In this document: positions 33,903-45,119 of the stretch, in pieces
How the letters are laid out: each line of letters opens with the position of its first letter
How positions within the stretch are numbered: the stretch's first letter is position 1
DNA from: Carallia brachiata
Taxonomy: Eukaryota > Streptophyta > Magnoliopsida > Malpighiales > Rhizophoraceae
NCBI GenBank assembly: GCA_021464245.1
Contig: JADCRB010000025.1
Span: 5,563,816-5,627,815 of the forward strand
Length of the DNA stretch: 64,000 nucleotides
Direction of reading: 5' to 3'
The notes under the pieces: generated by a model
Told to the model about the DNA's origin: nothing
Database searches by the model: none
The model's input: the letters and a program-made list of their open reading frames with translations, nothing else
Made by a program: the position numbers and the translations under genes

Positions 33903-35373
33903 ATGCGGGTCGGATTGTCTATGGGAGTCGCTAACCCGAAAGAGATGGCCTTTGCTTTGCTTCTCATCGATCCTTCCTCTTCTTCTTCTTCTTTTCTTCA
34001 GATCCTATCTTCAAGGTAATCTCAAATTTTAAATCTTTGAACGATTCTTCCTCTTCTTGTTGTGCTGGTTATAGAGTTGATTCTTGATTGTGCTTTGTGG
34101 GTTTTGAGTTTTGTGTGAAATGGAGACTGACCCATCTTTTGTTTCTTCATTATTAGCTTTCTCATTGGATCGTAACATTGTTTTTGGTTCTTTTGAAGAA
34201 ACCCTTTTGAGTTATTTTGTGGAAAAAGATTTACACAGCTATTTTCTACTGAAATTTTGTAAATTGTTAATAGCATGCGCTTTTGCACCCACCATTAAAT
34301 TTGGCCCTTTGAATTTTGATTCGTATGTGTGAAGTATAAGGACTGAATTCCACAATCTTTGGCAAAGATCATTGTTTGAAGTGGGTGTTTGTTCAATTGT
34401 TATCATTTTATCGTTTACTTATCAGTGATTTCAGTTGTTTGTTTTTGTTCCCTAATTTGCAAAAGCCTGTGTTCATGAAGGGGTGGAAGGATGTTTATGC
34501 AAGGATTCTCAGAGAGAAGGGATGGAGGGAACTGTACGCAAGGGTGCACAGAGAGATGGCAGGTAGAGCTACTGCTGTGGTTGAGCTCGTGGAACAATCT
34601 TTGCCATCCAAGTCACTCGAGATTGGGGTGTATTACAAAGCAATTGAAGATCTGCGTTCAATGCAGTTTGCATCCAAGGATGTTGAAATGTTCCTTTTCA
34701 AACCAAAGCTGAATGTTTTTCTTAACTTGGTTGGATTGCACTACTCAATTATTTGCCTTAGAGTGCCAGTAAACTTCTCCTGCCCTTTGTTTTGTCTAGT
34801 GCATGATATTATGTGTTCCTTCTATTCAGAATTTGTGTGAAACAAAGGATTACATAGTTTAGTGAATCACTTTGCTTCTTTTTGAGGCCTGATGTGAGAT
34901 TTAAATGGCAGGCTGCGAATGTCATGGATGCTCTCCTGAACTGCAAAATTGCAGACCGGCAAGTGTGCATTAAATGGTGGAAACTTGGCAGATTATTCTA
35001 TGGGTTTCGCATGAGAGACGAGTCCCATTGTCGTTTGGTTTCACTGGCAGACCTGGCCACAGACAAAGGGGAGGATGTTCTAGGGGTCCTTCGCCGTGGA
35101 GCCATTCATGAGGTGTTACGTGTTGAGATCTCTTCATCAAATTTGACACACACTCCCTGGACTTTTCAGAGCTGACCAAGGCAATATTAGATTTGCAGCA
35201 ATTATAAGTTTGTGTGCATAACGACTGTTTCTTCTAATTATTTATATTGCGATTTGCAATAGGTTTACGAAGGAGGGTTCTCTGTCAGCTTCCTAAGTAG
35301 GGAAATTCTGATTCCTCGTGTTCTTCCTGGTCCTGTCAAAGCTTCTGAATTTAGGGCTACAAATGCATCATAA
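33903..35373 (+). CDS. Plant protein of unknown function, four exons
   Basis: I assembled four exons: 33,903-34,015, 34,435-34,768, 34,912-35,112 and 35,263-35,373. All junctions are GT-AG and phases are consistent, giving about 252 residues. There is an upstream in-frame stop before 33,903. Later in-frame ATGs at 33,921 and 33,945 are alternatives. The N-terminus is Ser-rich with few acids (DPSSSSSSFLQ), suggesting an organelle transit peptide. The body (GWKDVYARILREKG, AIEDLRSMQF, IKWWKLGRLFYGFRMRDE, LADLATDKGEDVLGVLRRG) is soluble-looking, basic and well structured. I do not recognise the family. Without the last splice, exon 3 reads through to a stop at 35,175. I prefer exon 4 because it restores a sensible C-terminus (YEGGFSVSFLSRE...) with its own stop. 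Confidence 0.65.
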
Positions 35374-36305
35374 TATCCATGCGTCCTGTATATTTTGTAC
35401 ATACATTTTTTTAACATATTTGTAATGCTTTGGCTCTTTCTTCCGGGAAATGGGACTGAAGCTGAAGCTTCTCTGTACGTGTGTAAATTCAGTGTCACTG
35501 TATGTACCTAAATTACATATCTCGAAGTGTCCATGTTTAATCAGATCATCAAATTATGTTTGATTCCTACTAGATGATTATTATAGTTATTGCCTCTTAA
35601 ACATAATTATTGACCGGACTTCAGTCCGCGCCCCTGCTATGTGATACAGGTATACGAATCGGGTCACAGTGTGTTGGTCAAGAATATCCATTTGGCAATG
35701 GGGACCTCAAGCATATGATCCAAAGGCATAGATCTCACAAGTTGTGAGTTTGGGTGTCACTGAAATTATGGCAAGATAAATGCATCCAGTAACACTGATT
35801 GTCAAACGTAGGTTTTTTTTTTTTTTTGTGGTCTCTTTGAATCATTATTATCGTATATGCGTGTAATACAATCTAGTCGGTAAAATTTAATTTGCTGCCA
35901 GTATTATAACTAAGCAGTTATGCTCGTCCACAGGCTGCGTTTTGAGTGTTTGTGGCTAAATCTTGTTGCATGCATGCTATCATACAGTTTCTTATTGCCA
36001 GAAATCCGCTCACAGTGAAAGGCTAAAACGATATAAAATCAAATTCAAACTCCAAGTTGGACAAGCAAATAAGCTGCTTTAAGAAAGGAGAATTGAAGAG
36101 AAGAGAAACGAAAAGAAAAGAAACAAACCAATGACAATACATGTCCCTTGCCACTCGCACAAGAGGCAAAGGCAATCCTTAAACTCTGCTTCACAACATC
36201 AGCATATTAACGTTCTTATTCTCAAAGACATTTCTATAACCAGCTGTATTTGCCTCTACCTTGAAACTAAGACACCAGAGGAAACCGAAAGTTTGCTTGA
36301 AGTAA
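35374..36305. other. Intergenic, no gene seen
   Basis: The 3' flank of the preceding plus-strand gene and of the following minus-strand gene. I see no coding or RNA signal; the 77-codon plus-strand frame at 36,131 is a shadow of the microprotein's 3' region. Confidence 0.5.
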
Positions 36306-36473
36306 TCAGTAGTGACAGCGATATACAGCATAAGTTCTTGGCCTTTGTGGAGTGTTGCAGATGATCATGAACACAAGAGCTAGGATAACCGCCATCAAAA
36401 ATCCGACAAGGTCTGGACCACCACCGCCATTCCCATTTCCATTGCCACCGCCACCATCTTCCTCCTCCGCCAT
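36306..36473 (-). CDS. 55-residue single-pass membrane microprotein, copy 1
   Basis: A one-exon frame from ATG at 36,473 to TGA at 36,306. Layout: acidic start (MAEEED), a Gly/Asn-rich stretch (residues 7-19), PDL, one hydrophobic helix (about residues 23-39, VGFLMAVILALVFMIIC), then a basic tail PQRPRTYAVYRCHY. It is too short for routine gene finding. The reason to call it is its paralogue 2.2 kb away, which keeps start, helix, tail and stop while the surrounding DNA has drifted. A TATATA box lies about 50 bp upstream (near 36,518-36,527, minus strand). The likely topology is an acidic N-terminus on one side and a basic tail on the other; its membrane and role are unknown. Confidence 0.65.
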   Translation of the reverse strand: MAEEEDGGGGNGNGNGGGGPDLVGFLMAVILALVFMIICNTPQRPRTYAVYRCHY

Positions 36474-37482
36474 TGCAAAGATCACGGTGCCTTATGACTC
36501 TACTTGATCTCTACGTGCTTCAATATATAGAGAGAGGGAGGGAATGAAATATAAAGCAAAATGAAGAGAATGAGTCTTGGTCCAAACCGAAAGGTAACTC
36601 CCTTAGACTCCAACTTGGCAATAACCCAGAAAAATAATGATTGCGTACTTAATTATTTTAAATTAAGGTCATGTTGGAAGATGGTACAACCAAGCACGTC
36701 TATTGCATATTGCAATTGACCCGAGGAAAGCAACAAGCTATCAGAATTACATTCATTATTTTCTAAAAATAAAAAAGCATTTTTGGTTGTGCTTTGTATT
36801 CACGCCTGTTCAATTAATTTATTCAATTAGTTTAAAAATGAAATGAAGTCATCAAGCACTCTTAATCAGAAAAATGGTAAGCATGTTTGGTAGTCAATAC
36901 GTTTTCACTTCTTCAGCACAAGGAATCTCAGAGATTATAAAAGAGTTAGTATATAAAAATATCACTAATTTTATTTAAAATAATAAATTTAACATTAATT
37001 TTAAAAAATAATAATTTATTTTTTTTAAATTTTTTTGTAACAAATCTAACACGTAATAATGTCATATGAATAAAATTTGTCAGTTTCGATAACAGATTTA
37101 AAAGATATGTATATTTCGATAATATAATAATCATATACGTTAGTATCACCTAATCAAAACAAATAAATTATATTTAATAAATTTTACCAACATACTAGAT
37201 TTATTAAAAAAATAAAAATAAATAATCCACTACTTTTAAAATTAATACTAAATTTATTATTTTAAATTAAATTAATAATATTTTTATATGTTAATCTATT
37301 ATAAAACGTAAAACGTGGGTTGTTTCTGCGGTCCACTGTACTAAAATGCCTCGTATACTTACGCAACCAGCGGTGCACCCCGAGAGTCGCTGGCAAGCCC
37401 CTCCCCACTATTATATAAAAGTGCTAAAATATACGTAAGTTTTTTTTGACATAAAAATATACGTAAGTTAGTAAAGGCTTAT

Positions 37483-37512
37483 ATGGCCTCACTTATAATT
37501 TTTGCTCTGTGA
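37483..37512 (+). other. Nine-codon frame conserved between the tandem copies (1)
   Basis: ATG to TGA encoding MASLIIFAL. A TATATAAAAG-like box lies upstream at about 37,412. It is paired with 39,665-39,694. Whether it is translated is unknown. Confidence 0.25.
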
Positions 37513-38551
37513 AAAATTGTTCTGGATTCGTCAATTCTAGAGTGCAAACATAAAAGAATCTGGCGTTAAAAGCTAGTTCAACATTGGGGAATATCAAGGT
37601 CTCAATGTTCTGTACAAATTGGAAAGAACACACTGTCTTAAGCCCCTCTGGGAGGCAATGTTGGAGTTACAAGTGATGCGTCTAAGGCAAAAGCAAAATC
37701 TCTCACGTTGATAATGAGAGCAATATTCAAATAACATATAGATAGAGCAAATAAAATCATAATCCAAGACTTAAAATTTTGGATATGAAGTAGAATCAAA
37801 TTCATGTTGTTTAATTTTACTCATAAAATAGGGAGGTCAACTTCAAAATTGAGAGTCAGAACAAGTATAAACTAAATTCTAATATTATATAAATTTGATA
37901 TATGTAGAATTTGAGGGGCTCGAAATTTTAGTGCACAACACTTTGAAGGCTTGGTTTAACTGATAACCAGCAAGATTGCAGAGAAACAGTAACAATGGCA
38001 GATTGAGGTATATTAAGAGAAAAGATAGAGATTGATTTTTGGGGATAAAAAAGCACCCTTTCAGATTGTGTTTTACTCCATATAGAAAAAGTTTAGAAAG
38101 TCAAAGTACATCGTACATGTGAGGATACTTTAATACATAGCACCATGCCTAACTGTACTTCGAACAAAAATACAAGCAACCATCAACAATAACTATCATA
38201 ATTACTTATTTACAAAGTCAACACAACTTTAAGGTGTTCCATACCTTACATGATAACAAGGCTTATCAAGGAAATAAATCAGAACAAGCTGATTTTGGAC
38301 AAGTAAATAAGCTGCTTAAGAGCACAAATAGAAGTATAGAGACTTAAGAAAGGAGGATTGAAGGGGGAAAAAAACCAATGACAATACAATGTCCCTTGCG
38401 ACTCCCACAAGAGACAAGGCAATCTTAAAACTGTGCTTCACAATATTAGCACATTAACATTCTTATTCTCAAAGACATCTCTATTACCAGCCGTGTTTGC
38501 CTCCGTCTGAAACTAAGACACCAGCGGAAACCGAAAGTTTGCTTGAAGAAA

Positions 38552-38695
38552 CTAGTAGTTACAGCGATATACAGTATAAACTCTTGGTCTTTGCGCATTG
38601 TTGCAGATGATCATGAACACTAGAACTAAAATAACCAAAGCAAAAAATCCTCTAAGGTCTAAACCGCCACCGCCATCACCTTCCTCCTCTGCCAT
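38552..38695 (-). CDS. 47-residue single-pass membrane microprotein, copy 2
   Basis: The paralogue of 36,306-36,473. It starts MAEEEGD, has a shorter Gly run, then LDLRGFF, a hydrophobic helix (FALVILVLVFMIIC) and the tail NNAQRPRVYTVYRCNY, stop TAG at 38,552. Eight residues of the glycine linker are missing relative to copy 1, in frame. The tail R-P-R-x-Y-x-V-Y-R-C is the best-kept part. A plausible TATA region (ttttatgtac) lies about 55 bp upstream. Function is unknown. Confidence 0.62.
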   Translation of the reverse strand: MAEEEGDGGGGLDLRGFFALVILVLVFMIICNNAQRPRVYTVYRCNY

Positions 38696-39664
38696 TGCAA
38701 AGATCACAACGCCTTTAGAATCTACTTGATCTCTGCGTGCTTCTGTACATAAAAAGAGGGGGGGAATGGAATATAAAGCGAAATGAAGATAATGAATTTT
38801 GATCCAAAGGTAACTTCCTCGAATGCCAACTTGGTAATAACCATGAAAAATTGTGATTACGTATTTAGTTATTTAACTTAAGGTGATGCTGGAGAAGGGT
38901 ACAACCAAGCACGCCTATTGCATTGCGATTGACTTTGGAGGAAAGCAACAAGCTATCAGAATTGCATTTATTATTGTCTAAAATATGAAGCATGTTTGGT
39001 TGTACTTTGTATTCAAGAGCCTTCAATTAGTTTATTCCATTGGTTTAAAATGAAGAAGAAGTCATCAAGCACTCCTAATCCAGACATAGTAAGCATAAGA
39101 AAACCATAATTAAACCTATTAAATAGAGTTAATATATAAAAATATTATCAACTTTTACTTAACGTAAAAAATCTAATACCAACTCTAAAAAATAACAAGT
39201 CTAATACTAATTTTTACCTAAAATAATAAATCTAACATACAATCATTTTGTATGAATAAAATCTGTCAATTTCAAAAATAGATTTATAGAAATAGATTTA
39301 TAAAAATATATTTATTTCAATAACATAATAATCATATAAATTAGTGTCACGTCATCAAAACAAATAATATTCAAAAAATTTCACAGTGCGCTAAATTCAT
39401 TACTTTATGCAAATTTGATATTAGATTTCTTATTTTAAATAAAATTGATAATATTTTTGTATATTAATCTTATTAAATATTAAACCTATTCTTCACATGC
39501 AAGGAGAGATTGTAAAACATAAAGCGTGGCTTATTTCTTGGGTCCACTATATTGAAATGCCTCATAATTACGCAACCAGTGCTGCACCAGAACCAGCCTC
39601 CCACCCCCCCTGCCCGGCCGGCTATTTTATAAAAATGCTTATATACATATGCATATACATATAT

Positions 39665-39694
39665 ATGGCCTCCCTTATAATATTTGCCCCGTGA
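39665..39694 (+). other. Nine-codon frame conserved between the tandem copies (2)
   Basis: Encodes MASLIIFAP. Three of the four base differences from the copy at 37,483 are synonymous. A TTTTATAAAAA box lies upstream near 39,623. Confidence 0.25.
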
Positions 39695-40164
39695 AAAGTC
39701 GTTCTGGATCCATCAATTCTAGTGTGCAAACATCAAAGAATCCGTAGTTAAAAGCTAGTTCTACATCACGGAATCAAGGTCTCAATGTTATACAAATTGG
39801 AAAGAACAGAGAGAGTCTTAAGCCCCTCTAGAAGGCAGTTTCCCAAGCTGAAGCTGTACATCTAGGTCATGCACCAAGGCAGAGATCTCATGAAGTAGTT
39901 ATGGTCAGCCAAAACTAATAGTCCCCCCTATTCCCTCTATGTGGAGTCCAAATAGCTATAACCAAATCATTGCCAAGGCTTCATATTTCAGAGCAACTTG
40001 AACATCTTTTATGGCTCTGACACTATCACACATGAAGTAACAGAAACAACGGATGAGGTAACACAAGAAGGGTAGTGCCAACAGAGCTAACCATTATTGG
40101 TCCCACCAACGAAGTCCCCTATATCACCTTTGTTCGATCTCAATGCCCAAGGCATTATTAGCAC

Positions 40165-42414
40165 TTATTGAGCAAGTCCAAGAAAATGAGCAAAGCTGGG
40201 GTATTTTGGCTCCCATCCAATCTCCTCACGAGTCTTAGAATTGTTTAACCTCTTACCTAAAGGATCAGTTGTTCCTGCAATGAAATGCACATTTCAGAAA
40301 TCAAACAAGAGTTTTTGGCTCAAGTTGGATGAGAAAGGACCGTAGCAAACTATGATAGAAGAAAGAGCACGGCAATGAATTAAAGGGGAAATCAGAATCG
40401 ATCCATAATCTATCTAACATAGATAGAAACAAGCTCACCCGTAAAGCCTATGAACCTTTTGCTATATTTTCCACTTTTTGAAACTATGTCCATTACTTCT
40501 TGCCTGAAAAAAGGTGCATGCCAAAAAGAACTGTGAGAACCATTTGATTGTGGAATGCCACCAAGTTTATCTACCAATTGCTTGAAATCTTAAACAAAAT
40601 TCAGCATCAGTGAGAATATACCTGGACAATGGATGATTATCACAACCCAAGAAAATGTGGCCTCGGAGTTTCTTCTTTAATATTGCAATAGAAAGGGAAG
40701 CTGCATCCTGTTAAACCATCCGGCCCCCAAAATAAAAATCTTTAGTTTGATATCACCAATCACTAATGACAACACAATGACAGATTGAACAATGCCATCA
40801 ATAAAACAGAACAACCATCCAAAGCATAACACAAAAAAAAGAACTGAATATCCTTTCAGATCATCACAAAACAAAAATTAGGAAGCCTCAATTGATGGAG
40901 GACCAACAAATGCAAATTGGCAATAGACTACAGATAATTATTGCTATATCCGGAAGCACCATGATTTCACCTCATAATGTATAAGATTCAGTATATGATC
41001 TGGACGAACTTCAACGATCCCCTTCTCCAACCAGTAGATATGTGCGCCTCTATCAGCTTTGTATGGACAGTTAAGTTCAAACACACATATATATATATGG
41101 ACCGCTTTGTATGGATATATGTTTTTTTTTTTTTTTTTTCCAAGTGTGCAAGAAATTCTCATTATGGTCTAAAGGATATATAAAGTCCTGCCAACCTAAC
41201 AACAGAACCACCACTCTCAAGCACCACCTGTTCTGATTTTAAAAGTAAGTCTGTCCTGGGGCTTCTCCCAATTGGCACTTCTGGAGAGTCCTGCAAGATT
41301 ATCATAACCATGAATGTAAATGGTACGAATTAATAGTTCAACAAGCTCCATAATTCTAAAAGAATGCAAGGAAGCAATTCACAGGAAATGTCAATAAAGC
41401 AAACTGAGACAATATATTTGCCCATCAAGCTCATGTCCCAATTTAGATAAACAAAAAGACTACTTCCGAGCCAAAACATAACTATTGGTAGTGGATAAAA
41501 AATGCTAGATAGCAGGTTTATAACCTCATTGCATTGTCCATTGTCACTGCAATCATATGGTGCAGAGCTTGATGTAAACAGAAAAGAACCCTCTCCATTC
41601 CAACTCAAAGCAGCTTCCCTGTCCATGTAAAGTTCAAAACAATAGCATTAGTTTAAAAGTAAACAGACACAAAAAAACCAATCGCATACTAGTTTTTACC
41701 CTCCTCCAATCAAACAAATCTATGTCAGACTACCAAAAATTATGCTATATAAGAACAAAACTATAACATTACTTCATAGTTCTATGACTGTCTAAGCTCC
41801 TCCATCAAGCAGAATCTATAGAGTTAACAAAAGCATGAAGTGATCCTTATGTTATTACCTAGCATCACCAGGGTAGTCCAAGGATCGAGAGGGAGGAGCA
41901 CAAAAAATTACATAAGGATATTGACGAGTTGCCTTCGTCCCCTTCAAACAAGGGTTGATTCCAATATTGATCAATTCCTCGTGGTGATCTGTAGTTGCTG
42001 TCTGCCCATGGATTTGACAACCTGGATGCTCCTGCCCAACAAAAGATAAACCAAATTTCAAAGACCCCAAACCAAAATTCTCAGCCCAGTATCCAATTCC
42101 CAGAAAATTCCCGAAATGCAAATAGAAAGACACGAACTTTCATCCCTTTGGCACTACAGTTTTGTTAACCAAAAAAAGTACCTGCCGCCATTTCTCAGCC
42201 ACCAATCGACCCAGAACACCAGGACCCACAATCAGCAAATCATACGCTCCCACCACACCAGAAGACGAGGTACCCTTCAATCCTTCATTAGCTGCACCTT
42301 CAACAAACAAACAAACAAACAAAGTAACCACATTGTTTATCATTACACCACATAGAATATAATCCAACCCCAAGTTCCCCAACGAAAGCAAGACCCATCT
42401 GCAGTGTCAAACAC

Positions 42415-42445
<31 letters not shown>

Positions 42446-42645
42446 CCTACGGTAGATGAAGCAGAGACTTGAAGGGGGGTGGCCATTTGTTGCTTCTGGG
42501 TTCTGGTATATGTTTTGTGTTTGTACAAAGATAGAAACGAAATGGGAATGGGATGCTTTAAATTGGAAAGCCTTGAGAAATGGTCGAGCAAGACGGGATT
42601 TTTATGAGGTTTAAGAAATGGGTGACAACAAGAAATGGTGCCCAT
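40165..42645 (-). CDS. NAD(P)-binding Rossmann-fold protein, nine exons
   Basis: This is an extended short-chain dehydrogenase/epimerase-like protein of plants. The nucleotide-binding loop is in exon 2 (LLIVGPGVLGRLVAEKW). Other parts are QYPYVIFCAPPSRSLDYPGD, ALSWNGEGSFLFTSSSAPYD, VVRLAGLYKADRGAHIYW and GWEPKYPSFAHFL. Exons: 42,645-42,447; 42,297-42,182; 42,031-41,859; 41,618-41,525; 41,290-41,180; 41,060-40,971; 40,707-40,622; 40,503-40,439; 40,274-40,165. All phases agree, giving 347 residues from 42,645 or 294 from the inner ATG at 42,486. I prefer the longer form because its extra 53 residues are basic, Ser-containing and nearly acid-free, like a plastid transit peptide. Exon 1 ends at an unusual donor GTCTCT inside a CT microsatellite. 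Substrate is unknown. Confidence 0.88.
41061..41179 (-). other. U12-type AT-AC intron
   Basis: On the minus strand the intron begins ATATCCTTT (41,179-41,171), the full U12 AT-AC donor consensus. It ends CTTAACTGTCCATAC, with a U12 branch motif whose adenosine lies about 10 nt before the terminal AC. No GT-AG choice joins exons 5 and 6 in frame, whereas this one yields LAGLY|KADRG exactly. The intron is 119 bp. Confidence 0.9.
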
Positions 42646-44966
42646 ATCATGTGATGATGATAGATGAAGTTGCTTCTACGATGCTTTTTTCTCGAATTGG
42701 GAGACTTTTGGCGTCTCTTTTTTTATCTTGTCTTTTTTTTTTGTTATTGGTTTTTTTTTTTTTGCTCATTTTGGTTGCGAGGATCACAAAGACAACGAGG
42801 ATTCGGTGCGTTTTCTTTCCCTTGATCCAAGTCCTCTCATTGTCTCCGATTCCATAGAAATTAAGATTTATTAGTGAAAGTAATATTAAATTTTAAATTT
42901 ATTAATATTAAAAATAAATATAAAAAAATTTACTTAAATTTAATAATTTTAAAACAATACGTCTACTTTATTAGTGAAGTTAAATTTTCATTTGTGAGAT
43001 TAAATAAAGACATTAACGAGTATATTGTCACTCAGTTTCCGAATACTATTACCTTGTAATGAAATAGTTTTTTTTTTTTTGTGTTAAAAAAAGAGGAAGA
43101 ATTCATCAGCTGGGGGAGGTCCGCTGCTGTGATTTTCTATCATCCAAGTATGCGAATACACGTATGTGAGAGCTAAACTTTTGTTGTAATATGATTGGAC
43201 AGTTGATTTGAGGGATAGTTTTATCCAGGATGGACGGACCATTGCAGTTGACTTTGGAATTGGCCTAAAACGACTCATCCACACGTCGTCTTAGCCCAAA
43301 CGCAGTGGAATGCTTTTTCTATGTTTGGTACTTGGTAGAAGAAGATGCCATTACTTAATAAAGGCTTAAAACAAAATTAGAAATGAGAATGTTAAGAAAT
43401 GGCAAGCGTACTGAGGATGACCCCCTCCACTCCAAACATGATGTGGAATTTAACTGTTTTTTTTGTTATCCTTTTATTTTATTTTATTATTTGTTTCTAC
43501 AGAGGCCAAGATTTATTCCCACTAATAAAATTACAAATGAAGCTAATCATGTCATTAGACCGCATGACTAGTGTCTAGTGATGCATTTTAGTTGCCTTTG
43601 AATTCATATTTTTGGATTTAATGGAACAGTGTGATCTTTAAATTTAAAAAAAAATAACTCAAAGTGTTGTTGGTTTTAAACACTATATCCAACGGTTAAT
43701 TATTATAACTTTAAATTTCTCTTTGTTTACTTAAATTATTCCAAATTGCTAGACATTGTGAATAGAATAAAGTTACAAATATACCATTGAAATATCACAA
43801 ATAACTTAATAAAGATTAAAAAAAGACTTTTAGGGAATAAGATAATTAGTCAAAGTCCCTCACAAAGAAATCTATGAAATTTCATCTCGTAATTATATCT
43901 ATATAATATATTAATTTACAAAAGAGAAAGAAAGTTTTTTTTTTTACATTTGAAGACATTTTTAACTTATGTGGCATGTTTTTTATTTTTTTTGGAATAT
44001 TTATGTTTTAATTATTTTTATAAATTTAGTTAAAATACATTATTACGATAAACTCTCTACCTAATTTAAATTTTATTTAACTAATACTCTCCAAATCTAA
44101 TCTAATCTATTTAGACTCTTGAAAGTATTTGTATGTACTTATTAATTTTACTCTTTTTTTTCGTAAGTAAAAACTCACTTATAATTTTATATTATATAAA
44201 TTTATTTTTTATTTTTCATTTTAAGTAAATCATACTCATTATATGATATAAGATTATAAATAAGTTATACACATAAAAAAAAATTGTGAATCAAATTAAA
44301 AATTTCTTATAAAAAGAAAGTCAAAAAAATCTCTTCACTGTTAATAAATATACCGAACAAATACACTCATACTCAGAAGATCTCTTCCGTATTCTGGGTT
44401 CAGTTCTTCTCTCTGTGTTCATCCCTTTCGTGCAGATAGAAAATTTCCTTCCCTTGAACTTTTTTTTTTTAGTTTACCTGTGCAGTTGGAAGTATCAATG
44501 AACCAAGAACTGGAGCTGAAAATTCCTCTGTTTGGTCTCCGTTCTAAGATGAAAATTCCTGCGTTCGTCTTAACTCCTCCTCCTCCTCCTCCTTTTTTCT
44601 TTCCATTTATTTGTATGTGTCTCTTTTTTTTTTTTTTTTCCTTGTCTAAGATTATACATGTTTTGAAATGCCGCTGGTTATATCAAGCAAGTGGGTTGTT
44701 TGTCCTTTTTTCGCTTCAGGATTATATATATATATATATATATGCCCTCTCTGCAGCTTTTTTTTTAACATAAACTTGCAAGCTCGCATTAATTTGTAAG
44801 ATAAAAGGAGTATTTGGGTAAATTTTTGAATGGAGTATTTGTATTTTATTTTTAAAAAATAAGAATATAAATATTTAATAAATTTTTTGATACTATTATT
44901 TAATTCTACTTATTTTTTTAGTTAACTTTTAAATAATAATTGATTGGGAAGTTGTTTTAGATTACT
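42646..44966. other. Intergenic, no gene seen
   Basis: AT-rich sequence with poly-T runs and a (TA)n microsatellite at about 44,725-44,745. The open frames here (for example the Pro/Phe-rich one at 44,480) are microsatellite translations. Confidence 0.6.
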
Positions 44967-45119
44967 TTTTATACGGAGGAGAGAAAATTGAGTCACGATA
45001 AATCAAGTTAGTGACCAAACGCTGATTTTTGTACTAGTACTTGCTATTTTGAAACTCGAGGAGAATGTGAAAGATGACAAAACAATCAATTGTAAACAAA
45101 ATAGACTTGGCATGCTCAT
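44967..45119 (-). pseudogene. Aspartic protease 5' fragment
   Basis: Homologous to the first ~50 codons of the protease gene at 48,302-49,612 (MSMPSLFCLQLIVLSSFTFS...). One T fewer in a T run shifts the frame and gives a stop after about 38 codons. The match ends abruptly near 44,967. Its upstream region is kept for about 2.8 kb, so this is a promoter plus signal-peptide fragment left by duplication. Confidence 0.8.

Larger units (their letters stand above)
36000..39830. repeat. Tandem duplication carrying the microprotein genes
   Basis: About 36,000-37,640 and 38,280-39,830 align in order: 3' region, gene, promoter, then AT-rich spacer, the ggtccact..atgcctc..acgcaaccag block (37,331 and 39,540), and the tcaaggtctcaatgtt block (37,595 and 39,775). 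About 640 bp between the copies (37,640-38,280) show nothing recognisable. The copies are clearly diverged, with many indels. Confidence 0.75.

Noticed and set aside
33574..33967. Several 68-92 codon frames before the unknown gene
   Set aside because: They run through poly-T and poly-A tracts, overlap each other and lack motifs; they lie in the probable leader.
34376..34840. 154-codon frame taken as a one-exon gene
   Set aside because: Its first ~20 codons are intron 1 and its last ~25 codons are intron 2 of the four-exon gene; spliced phases fit better.
41855..42133. 92-codon minus frame as a gene of its own
   Set aside because: It is exon 3 of the Rossmann gene with intron sequence at both ends.
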